From assembly GCA_031216915.1 (NCBI GenBank), contig CM062294.1:30581128-30645127 (forward strand): a stretch of 64,000 bases of DNA. The letters are read 5' to 3'. The stretch comes from Pictodentalium vernedei (Eukaryota > Mollusca > Scaphopoda > Dentaliida > Dentaliidae). Made by a program: the position numbers and the translations under genes. Shown here piece by piece: positions 34,302 to 47,161 of this stretch (position 1 is the first letter of the stretch; each line of letters begins with the position of its first letter). Under the pieces are notes generated by a model, which searched no databases, had not been told where the DNA came from, and saw only the letters and a list, made by a program, of their open reading frames with translations.

Positions 34302-34920
34302 TGCTCAACAGAAACCTCGTTGTCAATCACAGCAACGATGCGTTGCCATTCTTGTTTTACACCACCCCGGGACATCATGCAATTTTCGATAATTCGGAGT
34401 AGTGAAGCGCATGTAACCTGACCGTCAGGATTGGGAAGATGTTCCGCAGTGATTATAAGAATAGAAGTCGAATTGAAAAAAAACAGAACTTCTGATAAAA
34501 AGCAACTCGAAGGAGAGCAAAGCCAAAAATTCAGTGGGACCCTCCCATCGTGTGCAGCCTACTTTTCTCATTTAATGGAAAGTAAGAGAAACGGTTTGCG
34601 AACAGGACTTGGAGGGATAGTCACACTACTGGATAAAGGTTGATTTATTGGTATCTAACTTTCCATATGTTTGTCGTTTCTGGAAAATGCCTTTGCGTTC
34701 GTCAACAAAATACGATTTTCACAGAGAATCTCGTAGCATGCACAGCGAATTTCATGATTGCACAGTAAACTTTAAACGATTGAACAGTGTGTGGTATTCC
34801 CGGGTTGTGGACCGTCGGTACGAATTTGAAACATAACGCAATATATCCCCTTAACCATTTACCCAACCAACCCCCCCCCCCCCCCCCCCCCCACACACAC
34901 ACACCTCGCATAACTGACAA
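34052..34920. other. Intergenic stretch
   Basis: No supported gene. Apart from the right arm of the inverted repeat above (to about 34301) and a C-run followed by (CA)n at 34869-34912, I see no recognisable structure. Confidence 0.4.
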
Positions 34921-34949
34921 ATTAAGCAGATGAACACACAAAAAAAAAA

Positions 34950-35303
34950 ACTTTCAAAAAAATTCAACAAAACCATATCATGTGACCCTTACTGGAACGA
35001 CCTGGTCCAGACTGTTCCAATGAGAGATCAGATGATATGTTTTGTTTTTTTTTTAAAAATGGTTTCAAAAAATTAACATTTTGAATCCAAGCGGCCGCAA
35101 TTCCGTCTTGGAACATGATACGTCATTAAATAGGATGGCAGGTCAGTAAATGTGTGGGGTAGACCAATCAATATTTTCAACGTGCAGCCACGAGGCTGCA
35201 CGTTGAAAATATTGATTGGTCTACCCCAAATAATGAATATAGACTCGTCTAATTGCTGCCATTGAACTGGCATGGAAGATACCATTACAGTTCAAAGGGT
35301 TAA
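34950..35303. repeat. Decayed subfamily-2 MITE core with hairpin repeat A1
   Basis: The left part matches the MITE core (ATTCAACAAAACCATATCATGTG). From 35120 a hairpin with about 36-bp arms (GGGGTAGACCAATCAATATT and its complement, loop ACGA) leads to a right end CAAAGGGTTAA. A second copy of the hairpin part is at 35621-35802. Confidence 0.6.
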
Positions 35304-35620
35304 ACGTTTTTATCTTTATTTTTATTTACCTGTATTTTTAGCGGAGTTGTAGAAAATCACTTTTCAGAAAGTAATTTTTAAATTGTTTTATTGAATATGC
35401 ACATGGTTAAAAACGTGTTCACGACCGTTAATGTTTGCAATGTGTTTCTATTCTGAAAAACGACATTTTGACTGTAAGGCAAACAACTGTGAGGTAGGTG
35501 TCCAATTTTTATTAACAAGCATGCAACGGAGCTCAGTGAGTTCTAATGGCGCCATCTGGTGTAGGTAACAGCATGTCGACCAAACATCGAAAAGGAGGGT
35601 CTGCGTCATATCACGCCATA

Positions 35621-35802
35621 ACGTCATTAAATAGGATGGCTGAGTAAATGTGTGGGGTAGACCAATCAGTATTTTCAACGTGCAGCCACGGTGCTGCACG
35701 TTACAAATATTGATTGGCTTACCCCAAATAATGAATATGGACTCTTGTAACTGCTGCCATTGAACTGGCATGAAAGATACCACCAGAGTTCAAAGTGTTA
35801 AA
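35621..35802. repeat. Hairpin repeat A2
   Basis: This is a diverged copy of the hairpin at 35120-35300, with the same flanks (AATAGGATGGC on the left, ATTGAACTGGCATG on the right). The stem has a few mismatches. The two copies are about 500 bp apart in direct orientation. Confidence 0.7.
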
Positions 35803-35874
35803 ACAAAATAATCAAAATAACAAATTGTGATATTGTGTGGCTCGGACTAAGTGTTAATATTTATTTATTTATTT

Positions 35875-36172
35875 ATTGGTGTTTAAGGTCACATACTTAT
35901 GCACAATGGCTAATCGTGACCGTGACAGTTTTACAGGTGGAGGAAGCCGGAGCACCCGGGGAGAACCACCGAGCAACGACGAGCAGCTGTCAGCTCCCCA
36001 ACATCGTAACTCTGAACTCCGCACCGCAGCACAGGCAGGGTTAGATTGGTTGAAGACATGCGCACCATCGACGTGCAGTACGCCTCAGTACACAGCGTCA
36101 TCGTGCCCCCATGTAGGCAATCGGGGTGAAGTGTCTTGCCCAAGGACACAACGCGGTTGCCGCAGGTGGCAT
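35875..36172 (+). repeat. Dispersed repeat, plus-strand copy
   Basis: This is the same family as 33390-33616. It begins after a short (ATTT)n run with ATTGGTGTTTAAGGTCACAT and ends in GTGTCTTGCCCAAGGACACA, a motif seen in SINE and LINE tails of many metazoans. The short open frame over it is probably incidental. Confidence 0.55.
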
Positions 36173-36955
36173 AACTAAGTGTTAAAATGGTCATTTGTTT
36201 TCAAATTAGCGTTTTCAATCGAAATGCTGGTATTCGATCGACCAGCAATTTTTTTCCGACAGTCACAATTTTCAGACATCATGGTCAGGTAGAGGGGGGG
36301 GGGGGGGGGGGGGGGGACTGCCGCCCACTAACTACGAATCTACCTTTGACATGATCAATAAAACCTGCGTATCATCCCTACTTTCGTGCCGTATTCAAAT
36401 GTGTTAACTGCCATTTTGACAAATGGGTTTACTATGGTTTCGAACGTTCAGACGTTACAGTAATTTTCTTTTCTTTGGGAATACAGTATGGCCGCCACGG
36501 GTGGGCAATATTCCGATAGACGTAATGATATTAGATTCCTAACACTATTAACTAAATAAAAAATTGCTGATGATTTTCATAACCTGGTAAACGCATGCGT
36601 GGACATCACTGCCCATGCGTGGATTTCGACCAGTCCACATCGACTGCACTGTAGCTGTTTTTTTTTAAATTTGACTATTCGAGATGTGTTTCCTAACCCA
36701 ATGAATGCCGTTACCATACTTGTGGCATGGCTGTTTTTTCTTGACCACATGTCGATAAAATCGCTGACGTATAGGGCGATGCAATTGAACTGAAACTGCG
36801 CCACATGGACGCGTTTCTGATCACATTAACCTTTCTGCTGAATCGTTGTTCTACGCTGTGCCCAACCCGTGTGATCTAACCCATTTCTTCCTAATTGCCC
36901 ACTGTTGTTAAAATTATGCTAGTATAAGTTGGTGGAATTACTTGCATTGAATAGA

Positions 36956-37127
36956 TTAACCCTTTACCCAACGTAACGGCCAAAAACCGGCCAGCGCTAT
37001 TCTCAAAAATCGCCAATTAATTTTCAAAATATAACCTATGTTTTTGAGACAAAAAATGAAAAAAATTAGTTATTCAAGAATTTTTTTTGCAAGTGTCGTC
37101 TGCTTTTCACGTTAGGTAAAGGGTTAA
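36956..37127. mobile_element. TTAA-type MITE, subfamily 1, without palindrome core
   Basis: TTAACCCTTTACCCAACG and TTAGGTAAAGGGTTAA ends with TTAA duplication, 172 bp. The sister copy in the duplication (42292-42543) has 80 bp more, which is nearly all of the left half of the central palindrome. The bases at the deletion join are CAAAATA|TAACCTATG. Confidence 0.8.
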
Positions 37128-38506
37128 ATGTATTGGAGTGTAAATATGGGACGATACAGGTCAACGCTTTACTTCACGTTGGACCATATCCACAGAGGAT
37201 GGCCGAAACGGGTACCTTCCGATATAGTACCAATATTTGCTTGTTATTTTTGCAATAACGCTAACACCTGGAGCCGACACTATAAAACTTCTACACCAGT
37301 ATACAATTCCCAAGTCGATTTAGGAGAAGACTTACATAAGCCTTAGGCTTGATGTCGAATTCTGTTATTACAGTTAACTATACAAAAATACAATACTTTC
37401 TATTGTTCATGTATATTTTATTAATTATATTTGTACCATGCAACTACCAACCATTTTTCAATAAAACACATTCCCGTTTACAATTATAATTGTTTTATAG
37501 TATTGTCGGGATTAAGAATCGGGGTTTTGTGGCTACAGGTGCCTGTAACTGTACTGGTAGCTGTGTGTGCGCTCTCTGAGGCGTGTATAATTGATCATCG
37601 GAATGTGTGCTTATACTTGATCGGCCTGTATTCTTGATTGCTCCGTGTTTCATCCCATCGTTTTATACAATGATTGCATGCTATTCGTAAGTCACGAATA
37701 CAGATCGACAAGTCAGTTGCCTCTTGTAGCACCACGATGGCGCTTAACAGAGAGCAAAATATATTTTTTCAGAGATATAAATCAACGCAAAGCTGTTCTT
37801 TTTGGGAAGTTTGACTGTCACAAAGAAAAGGAAGGAAAAGTCATGGAATGAAGTGCTGGGCAATGTTAGTTTAAACAATATTTATTCATGAATTGTACAA
37901 AATGCATACATCGATAATGTTTGAGGACAGAATATAAATGAATAACAATATGTTTGTATACATTGCGTCAATAGGAAATACAGCAGGTGATAGGGATTCA
38001 ACAGGAAGCCTATGGCTTCTGTGAGTCGTCTCCTAAGGTCAAACAATTACACACAATGAAAGATGGCAGTTGGTGGGAATGGTAAAGGCCATAGAGTTAT
38101 CAAACTACAATTGGTGGAAGTCACATGTATAAAGCAAATACGTCCAGCCAGAATGTTCATGTCTGAGACATGGAACATACAAAAATTGTGTTAGAACCAC
38201 TAATCAATCAATCCGTCCATACTTCGGAGTTTGTTGTGATACGTGTGGAAAGCGAGCATCCAAATGAGTTACAGAATATGCAGTATAAGGAGGAGTTAAC
38301 TGTCGAAGCACATCTGGAATATATACATTATACCATCCAGGCGCTCCAGACTGCGTCAGTATAAACATGCATATCTTACCTCCTACAAGTATCTGGGAAT
38401 TTCATTGGTTCAAAGACGTCACATGCAGACTGCATATAGAACCATATACTGCCTGTCAACATCAATATACGCTGACAGCTATGGGTAATCTCCCATTTAT
38501 TCATTG
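37128..38506. other. Duplicated intergenic segment without recognised gene
   Basis: AT-rich, with several short frames (60-70 codons) that I cannot link to any family. Part of it (37490-37555) reappears in inverted form inside the MITE at 40461-40780. Confidence 0.4.
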
Positions 38507-38935
38507 ATTATTCAAAATGGCGACAGCCGATAAACGCTTCAAATTGAAAGATTGAGTGTTGGAAGCCCATATTTGATCTGAAGTACAGGTTAGGCAACTT
38601 AAAAGGCTTCATATTCTGTGGATGTGTGTCATGTTACCTTCGAAATGAAACTGTTTGGTATGTATGAATTTGCCTCGTTACAATTTATGGGAGAGTGCCT
38701 GTAGGCGCTCTCCCCTAAATTGTAACAATGCAAAGACTCGTGAACACATTGTGAGGATTCTCTCATTTAATTTTGATCGCTGTTGTTATTAGTTCTGTGC
38801 AGCGATGCAGCAGTCGGTAAGATATATTCGTTACACATTTTGTTGGTGGCCTAATACGCTCTCGTACAATATGAAATTAACTGACACCATACATACCATA
38901 TTAGGACACCGACAAACTGTGTAACTAATAATATA
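38507..38935. repeat. Dispersed hairpin-bearing repeat, copy 2
   Basis: Similar to 32465-32990, with the GGGAGAGTGCC hairpin kept in imperfect form (38679-38727). The second hairpin has lost its left arm. Its duplicate lies at 43923-44351. Confidence 0.65.
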
Positions 38936-39146
38936 TACACACACACAGACGCTAGCTGAAACGCCCGGATAGTATAATGTAATTCTGCACTGTTCTAAAT
39001 ATAAGACAATTATCAGTATTGGTCAGGCTATTACAGTTACTGTCATACATAAGAATGTCAAGATCTATAGGAAAATGTAAAGACTCTAATGTAACTCTCC
39101 TAATCTCTTGATAATACGAGCAGCAGAACAGGAAGTTACCGCAGCG

Positions 39147-41459
39147 TCAGAACGGTGAGTGGTGAAGGTGATTATTATATAAATCGAAATTAATGTTATT
39201 GCAGTGCAAACGCAATCGGTAGTGGTTTATTTGAACTGGGCGGGATATTGCAGAACTAATGTGTCCCAGTGCTCTATTGGTTTCAGAGTTAGGATATCTT
39301 TTAATATTATTCAGTGATGTATCCTCGCGAATGGAGAGGGGAATAGTATTCCAATGGTTGGTGACATTCGAGAAAAGGGATATTTCATATAACTGTGCAT
39401 TACAAAAAGGAACACGCAAATAGATATAGTTATTTGAACACAGACCGTAAGGACGGCCAGGCAACGTATGATCGGTGCCGGGTGTTCTATTAGCAACATA
39501 GCCAGGTGTCATGCAGTGATACATTTTGTAGAAGAGGACGAGTTTGTGTTTATGACGACGTTGCTATAAAGTTTCCCAGCAGATCTCTGAGTACAGCAGA
39601 GCTTTGGTAGCGCTTAAAGTTGCTCCTGTAACAACAATTTGTATTTTTTTGAGATCAAGGGAATTAGATTCAGAACAGTTGTCCCAGACGATATCAGTAT
39701 ATTCAAGAAGCGGGCGTATAAAGGCAAAGTATAATCTGATAAGAATTTGACCTGCTTCATAAGGGCTTAACGTTCCCAAGCTTTAACACAAATACAAGAA
39801 ATGTGGTCGTTCCACGTGCAGCTATCATCCAGAATAAGCCCTCAAAGTTTATGCTAACAGACTTCGGTAATTTTGGTATTCGAGTAAAATAGAGGATGGT
39901 GGACTTCACGATCACGTTTACGGGAAGTTAACATACTTTCCGTTTTGTTTGGATTGAATTCCACCAACCACACTGAGGCACAATTCTTAATAACAGATCA
40001 ATCATGGTTGAGAATAACTGATGTTTGTAATGGGTATTCGACAATAATATACAAAGGCGTGTCATCAGCAAATAACCTTATACTACTAGTTAGGTTCTCA
40101 GTAATGTCATTGAAAAATAGTAAAAATAGTAAGGGCCCTAAGATATACCCTTGCGGGACTCCTGCATTGATTGCTTTCCAAGAAAATTGAGCAGAATTAA
40201 CGACAACACACTGGGATTTATCGTGGAGGTAAGATTTGGGATCCCAATCTTTTCGAGTCTGTGATTTATGCCTAATTGGATATTTTATCGAACGCGTTAC
40301 TCACATCGTAAAAACTACCCGAACTTCCTTACATTCGTCTAATGCTCGACACAACTCATCGTAAATGTCCATCAATTAGAGAACTGAAGAGTCGCCAGGC
40401 GTGAATCCCCACTGGTATTGTGTAATGATATTGTTAGATTATAAGAAGCCCCAAAATCGCTTAACCCTTTACCAAACGAATCGGCCGCATCCGCCAGCGT
40501 AATATGCAAATTCAGCAGTTGAATATATATGATTTTTCAAAAAATTTCAACAAAACCATATCATGTGACCCCCCTCATTGGAACGGTACAGTTACCTGTG
40601 GCAACAAAACCCCGATTCTTGATCCCGACAATACTATAAACGAATCGGCCGCATCCGCCAGCGTAATATGCAAATTCAGCAGTTGAAAATGTATGATTTT
40701 TCAAAAAATTTCAACAAAACCATATCATGTGACCCCCTCGTTCCAAATTTTGATATCGACTGTGTTGGGTAAAGGGTTAAATATGCACTTTTCGAATACT
40801 TTGCCTACCTAGCAGCTTAGTAAAGATATAGTTCGTTACTGTATTGACAGGTGACTTTTTTAGGACAGGACTTATATTGACCTTCTTCCATTCAATGGAA
40901 ATTACGTTTCGGATAGAAGGATATTAAATATGGTGGCCAGTGGTTCACATTGGGATATTTTGCATTCTTTTAGTAAACGTGGACTGATAAAATCCGGACC
41001 TGCGGCTTTGGGGGGATTTAGAGATTTCTTAGCATTGCACACTTCTCTTGATTGTAGAGTAATGTTGTCGATTGTTGGTCGTTCAGGAAAATCATTACAC
41101 GGCAAGGAAGTGTTAGAGTAATCAACTGTTGATATGGTGGAAAAGTAATTGTTAAAGACTTTAGCTTTATCTACATTTTCAACGTTCATTAGATTATCGT
41201 GACTAATTATGGGAATAGCTTGGGATTTATTGCCAATGACAGACTTAAGTATTTTCCACCACATGGGGGATGTTGTTGTGTCACTAGAAAGAATAGTGTT
41301 TATTTTGTTCATGTGAAAACTTTTGGCTTTCCGAATGGTAGAGACCACTTCGTTTCGCTTAGCTTTGTACTTGTTCCAGTGGCCAGCTAAATTTGTACAT
41401 TTTGCTAGGTGGAATAGGCGTTTACGTTGTCTGGTTTGGTATCTGATGTCATTGTGCAT
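39147..41459 (-). pseudogene. LINE (CR1/L2/Jockey-like) reverse transcriptase relic, copy 1
   Basis: Read on the minus strand: 41459-40902 encodes 185 aa linking endonuclease and RT (MWWKILKS, VFNNYFST, NPPKAAGPDFISPRLLKE). 40190-39990 gives the RT core (AGVPQGYILGPLLF, then LFADDTPLYI). 39779-39564 gives the thumb-like FIRPLLEYTDIVWDNC ... WETL, and 39524-39147 the C-terminal part (NHWNTIPLSIRED). Stops and frameshifts separate the pieces, and a MITE is inserted at 40461-40780. The APE endonuclease is missing, so this is a 5'-truncated dead copy. The clade assignment is approximate. Confidence 0.85.
40461..40780. mobile_element. TTAA-type MITE, subfamily 2, with internal duplication
   Basis: Ends TTAACCCTTTACC and GGGTAAAGGGTTAA with TTAA duplication. 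The left block (AATCGGCCGCATCCGCCAGC ... ATATCATGTGACCC) occurs twice, separated by about 60 bp that match the reverse complement of 37490-37550. It lies inside the LINE relic. Confidence 0.75.
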
Positions 41460-41504
41460 ACAGGGGGTGGGGGCATTTTCCCTACACGCTAAAAACTAAA
41501 GTGT

Positions 41505-41570
41505 TAAAAACTATACTTGAAGTGCTGTGCTGGGCAATTTCCCTGGTTACTCATAGCAAACACAGGCAAT
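41505..41570. mobile_element. Tc1-type MITE fragment at the duplication join
   Basis: The left part of the MITE also seen at 46915-47161 stops at CACAGGCAAT, the edge of the MITE's internal palindrome. The sequence then jumps to the start of duplication copy 2. Confidence 0.75.
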
Positions 41571-42291
41571 ATGGTATTCGATCGACCAGCAATTTTTTTC
41601 CGACAGTCACAATTTTCAGACATCATGGTCAGGTAGAGGGGGGGGGGGGGGGACTGCCGCCCACTAACTACGAATCTACCTTTGACATGATCAATAAAAC
41701 CTGCGTATCATCCCTACTTTCGTGCCGTATTCAAATGTGTTAACTGCCATTTTGACAAATGGGTTTACTATGGTTTCGAACGTTCAGACGTTACAGTAAT
41801 TTTCTTTTCTTTGGGAATACAGTATGGCCGCCACGGGTGGGCAATATTCCGATAGACGTAATGATATTAGATTCCTAACACTATTAACTAAATAAAAAAT
41901 TGCTGATGATTTTCATAACCTGGTAAACGCATGCGTGGACATCACTGCCCATGCGTGGATTTCGACCAGTCCACATCGACTGCACTGTAGCTGTTTTTTT
42001 TTAAATTTGACTATTCGAGATGTGTTTCCTAACCCAATGAATGCCGTTACCATACTTGTGGCATGGCTGTTTTTTCTTGACCACATGTCGATAAAATCGC
42101 TGACGTATAGGGCGATGCAATTGAACTGAAACTGCGCCACATGGACGCGTTTCTGATCACATTAACCTTTCTGCTGAATCGTTGTTCTACGCTGTGCCCA
42201 ACCCGTGTGATCTAACCCATTTCTTCCTAATTGCCCACTGTTGTTAAAATTATGCTAGTATAAGTTGGTGGAATTACTTGCATTGAATAGA

Positions 42292-42543
42292 TTAACCCTT
42301 TACCCAACGTAACGGCCAAAAACCGGCCAGCGCTATTCTCAAAAATCGCCAATTAATTTTCAAAATATTTTCATTTTTTGCCTCAAAAACATAGGTTATG
42401 ACCCCTCGTTGGAACGAGCTCGTCGAGCTCGTTCCAACGAGGGGTCATAACCTATGTTTTTGAGACAAAAAATGAAAAAAATTAGTTATTCAAGAATTTT
42501 TTTTGCAAGTGTCGTCTGCTTTTCACGTTAGGTAAAGGGTTAA
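42292..42543. mobile_element. TTAA-type MITE, subfamily 1, complete with palindrome core
   Basis: 252 bp with TTAA at both ends. The centre is a palindrome about 120 bp long (ACATAGGTTATGACCCCTCG... and its complement, centre GAGCTCGTCGAGCTC). This is the reference form for the copies at 51712, 56706 and 47309. Confidence 0.85.
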
Positions 42544-43922
42544 ATGTATTGGAGTGTAAATATGGGACGATACAGGTCAACGCTTTACTTCACGTTGGAC
42601 CATATCCACAGAGGATGGCCGAAACGGATACCTTCCGATATAGTACCAATATTTGCTTGTTATTTTTGCAATAACGCTAACACCTGGAGCCGACACTATA
42701 AAACTTCTACACCAGTATACAATTCCCAAGTCGATTTAGGAGAAGACTTACATAAGCCTTAGGCTTGATGTCGAATTCTGTTATTACAGTTAACTATACA
42801 AAAATACAATACTTTCTATTGTTCATGTATATTTTATTAATTATATTTGTACCATGCAACTACCAACCATTTTTCAATAAAACACATTCGCGTTTACAAT
42901 TATAATTGTTTTATAGTATTGTCGGGATTAAGAATCGGGGTTTTGTGGCTACAGGTGCCTGTAACTGTACTGGTAGCTGTGTGTGCGCTCTCTGGGGCGT
43001 GTATAATTGATCATCGGAATGTGTGCTTATACTTGATCGGCCTGTATTCTTGATTGCTCCGTGTTTCATCCCATCGTTTTATACAATGATTGCATGCTAT
43101 TCGTAAGTCACGAATACAGATCGACAAGTCAGTTGCCTCTTGTAGCACCACGATGGCGCTTAACAGAGAGCAAAATATATTTTTTCAGAGATATAAATCA
43201 ACGCAAAGCTGTTCTTTTTGGGAAGTTTGACTGTCACAAAGAAAAGGAAGGAAAAGTCATGGAATGAAGTGCTGGGCAATGTTAGTTTAAACAATATTTA
43301 TTCATGAATTGTACAAAATGCATACATCGATAATGTTTGAGGACAGAATATAAATGAATAACAATATGTTTGTATACATTGCGTCAATAGGAAATACAGC
43401 AGGTGATAGGGATTCAACAGGAAGCCTATGGCTTCTGTGAGTCGTCTCCTAAGGTCAAACAATTACACACAATGAAAGATGGCAGTTGGTGGGAATGGTA
43501 AAGGCCATAGAGTTATCAAACTACAATTGGTGGAAGTCACATGTATAAAGCAAATACGTCCAGCCAGAATGTTCATGTCTGAGACATGGAACATACAAAA
43601 ATTGTGTTAGAACCACTAATCAATCAATCCGTCCATACTCTGGAGTTTGTTGTGATACGTGTGGAAAGCGAGCATCCAAATGAGTTACAGAATATGCAGT
43701 ATAAGGAGGAGTTAACTGTCGAAGCACATCTGGAATATATACATTATACCATCCAGGCGCTCCAGACTGCGTCAGTATAAACATGCATATCTTACCTCCT
43801 ACAAGTATCTGGGAATTTCATTGGTTCAAAGACGTCACATGCAGACTGCATATAGAACCATATACTGCCTGTCAACATCAATATACGCTGACAGCTATGG
43901 GTAATCTCCCATTTATTCATTG

Positions 43923-44351
43923 ATTATTCAAAATGGCGACAGCCGATAAACGCTTCAAATTGAAAGATTGAGTGTTGGAAGCCCATATTTGATCTGAAGT
44001 ACAGGTTAGGCAACTTAAAAGGCTTCATATTCTGTGGATGTGTGTCATGTTACCTTCGAAATGAAACTGTTTGGTATGTATGAATTTGCCTCGTTACAAT
44101 TTATGGGAGAGTGCCTGTAGGCGCTCTCCCCTAAATTGTAACAATGCAAAGACTCGTGAACACATTGTGAGGATTCTCTCATTTAATTTTGATCGCTGTT
44201 GTTATTAGTTCTGTGCAGCGATGCAGCAGTCGGTAAGATATATTCGTTACACATTTTGTTGGTGGCCTAATACGCTCTCGTACAATATGAAATTAAATGA
44301 CACCATACATACCATATTAGGACACCGACAAACTGTGTAACTAATAATATA
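43923..44351. repeat. Dispersed hairpin-bearing repeat, copy 3
   Basis: The duplication partner of 38507-38935, nearly identical to it. Confidence 0.65.
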
Positions 44352-44562
44352 TACACACACACAGACGCTAGCTGAAACGCCCGGATAGTATAATGTAATT
44401 CTGCACTGTTCTAAATATAAGACAATTATCAGTATTGGTCAGGCTATTACAGTTACTGTCATACATAAGAATGTCAAGATCTATAGGAAAATGTAAAGAC
44501 TCTAATGTAACTCTCCTAATCTCTTGATAATACGAGCAGCAGAACAGGAAGTTACCGCAGCG

Positions 44563-46875
44563 TCAGAACGGTGAGTGGTGAAGGTGATTATTATATAAAT
44601 CGAAATTAATGTTATTGCAGTGCAAACGCAATCGGTAGTGGTTTATTTGAACTGGGCGGGATATTGCAGAACTAATGTGTCCCAGTGCTCTATTGGTTTC
44701 AGAGTTAGGATATCTTTTAATATTATTCAGTGATGTATCCTCGCGAATGGAGAGGGGAATAGTATTCCAATGGTTGGTGACATTCGAGAAAAGGGATATT
44801 TCATATAACTGTGCATTACAAAAAGGAACACGCAAATAGATATAGTTATTTGAACACAGACCGTAATGACGGCCAGGCAACGTATGATCGGTGCCGGGTG
44901 TTCTATTAGCAACATAGCCAGGTGTCATGCAGTGATACATTTTGTAGAAGAGGACGAGTTTGTGTTTATGACGACGTTGCTATAAAGTTTCCCAGCAGAT
45001 CTCTGAGTACAGCAGAGCTTTGGTAGCGCTTAAAGTTGCTCCTGTAACAACAATTTGTATTTTTTTGAGATCAAGGGAATTAGATTCAGAACAGTTGTCC
45101 CAGACGATATCAGTATATTCAAGAAGCGGGCGTATAAAGGCAAAGTATAATCTGATAAGAATTTGACCTGCTTCATAAGGGCTTAACGTTCCCAAGCTTT
45201 AACACAAATACAAGAAATGTGGTCGTTCCACGTGCAGCTATCATCCAGAATAAGCCCTCAAAGTTTATGCTAACAGACTTCGGTAATTTTGGTATTCGAG
45301 TAAAATAGAGGATGGTGGACTTCACGATCACGTTTACGGGAAGTTAACATACTTTCCGTTTTGTTTGGATTGAATTCCACCAACCACACTGAGGCACAAT
45401 TCTTAATAACAGATCAATCATGGTTGAGAATAACTGATGTTTGTAATGGGTATTCGACAATAATATACAAAGGCGTGTCATCAGCAAATAACCTTATACT
45501 ACTAGTTAGGTTCTCAGTAATGTCATTGAAAAATAGTAAAAATAGTAAGGGCCCTAAGATATACCCTTGCGGGACTCCTGCATTGATTGCTTTCCAAGAA
45601 AATTGAGCAGAATTAACGACAACACACTGGGATTTATCGTGGAGGTAAGATTTGGGATCCCAATCTTTTCGAGTCTGTGATTTATGCCTAATTGGATATT
45701 TTATCGAACGCGTTACTCACATCGTAAAAACTACCCGAACTTCCTTACATTCGTCTAATGCTCGACACAACTCATCGTAAATGTCCATCAATTAGAGAAC
45801 TGAAGAGTCGCCAGGCGTGAATCCCCACTGGTATTGTGTAATGATATTGTTAGATTATAGGAAGCCCCAAAATCGCTTAACCCTTTACCAAACGAATCGG
45901 CCGCATCCGCCAGCGTAATATGCAAATTCAGCAGTTGAATATATATGATTTTTCAAAAAATTTCAACAAAACCATATCATGTGACCCCCCTCATTGGAAC
46001 GGTACAGTTACCTGTGGCAACAAAACCCCGATTCTTGATCCCGACAATACTATAAACGAATCGGCCGCATCCGCCAGCGTAATATGCAAATTCAGCAGTT
46101 GAAAATGTATGATTTTTCAAAAAATTTCAACAAAACCATATCATGTGACCCCCTCGTTCCAAATTTTGATATCGACTGTGTTGGGTAAAGGGTTAAATAT
46201 GCACTTTTCGAATACATTGCCTACCTAGCAGCTTAGTAAAGATATAGTTCGTTACTGTATTGACAGGTGACTTTTTTAGGACAGGACTTATATTGACCTT
46301 CTTCCATTCAATGGAAATTACGTTTCGGATAGAAGGATATTAAATATGGTGGCCAGTGGTTCACATTGGGATATTTTGCATTCTTTTAGTAAACGTGGAC
46401 TGATAAAATCCGGACCTGCGGCTTTGGGGGGATTTAGAGATTTCTTAGCATTGCACACTTCTCTTGATTGTAGAGTAATGTTGTCGATTGTTGGTCGTTC
46501 AGGAAAATCATTACACGGCAAGGAAGTGTTAGAGTAATCAACTGTTGATATGGTGGAAAAGTAATTGTTAAAGACTTTAGCTTTATCTACATTTTCAACG
46601 TTCATTAGATTATCGTGACTAATTATGGGAATAGCTTGGGATTTATTGCCAATGACAGACTTAAGTATTTTCCACCACATGGGGGATGTTGTTGTGTCAC
46701 TAGAAAGAATAGTGTTTATTTTGTTCATGTGAAAACTTTTGGCTTTCCGAATGGCAGAGACCACTTCGTTTCGCTTAGCTTTGTACTTGTTCCAGTGGCC
46801 AGCTAAATTTGTGCATTTTGCTAGGTGGAATAGGCGTTTACGTTGTCTGGTTTGGTATCTGATGTCATTGTGCAT
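44563..46875 (-). pseudogene. LINE (CR1/L2/Jockey-like) reverse transcriptase relic, copy 2
   Basis: The duplication partner of 39147-41459 with the same stops, frameshifts and MITE insertion. The first frame (46875-46318) differs from copy 1 at T39A. Decay therefore preceded the duplication. Confidence 0.85.
45877..46196. mobile_element. TTAA-type MITE, subfamily 2, duplication partner
   Basis: The same 320-bp internally duplicated element as at 40461-40780, copied with the segment. Confidence 0.75.
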
Positions 46876-46914
46876 ACAGGGGGTGGGGGCATTTTCCCTA
46901 CACGCTAAAAACTA

Positions 46915-47161
46915 AAGTGTTAAAAACTATACTTGAAGTGCTGTGCTGGGCAATTTCCCCTGGTTACTCATAGCAAACACAGGCAATGTTTCTGCCAATG
47001 GACCTCCGGGTTACCCGGAGGTCCATTGGCTGAAACATTGCTTGTGCACAGGCTATATTTACAGAATTTGATAGCCTTACTATGGTCATATCGCATAAAT
47101 TAATGCGCATATCGACGTGCTATTTGTGTGCATTTCAGGACAGGACTTTTAGTTTTAACTG
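46915..47161. mobile_element. Tc1-type MITE, complete relative
   Basis: The right end TTTTAGTTTTAACTG is bordered by TA. The left end (GTGTTAAAAACT) is diverged. The internal palindrome CCAATGGACCTCCGGG with its complement is well kept (46981-47042). It is similar to the element at 31845-32159. Confidence 0.75.

Larger units (their letters stand above)
36228..41570. repeat. Tandem segmental duplication, copy 1 (5.34 kb)
   Basis: The sequence from TGGTATTCGATCGACC to CACAGGCAAT recurs at 41571-46987 with only scattered substitutions, a different G-run length and one 80-bp difference. It holds a TTAA MITE, a hairpin repeat and a LINE relic. Small open frames shared by both copies (for example 36577-36804 minus and 37128-37346 plus) have no family signature and are shared simply because the DNA is duplicated. 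Confidence 0.93.
41571..46987. repeat. Tandem segmental duplication, copy 2 (5.42 kb)
   Basis: Nearly identical to 36228-41570. It contains the complete 252-bp MITE at 42292. Observed differences are single bases (for example CGGAGTT to TGGAGTT near 43641), a G-run of about 15 rather than 23, and the 80-bp palindrome half. Confidence 0.93.

Noticed and set aside
36577..36804. Small frames conserved between 36-41 kb and 42-47 kb
   Set aside because: The two segments are a recent DNA duplication, so identity is no evidence of coding.
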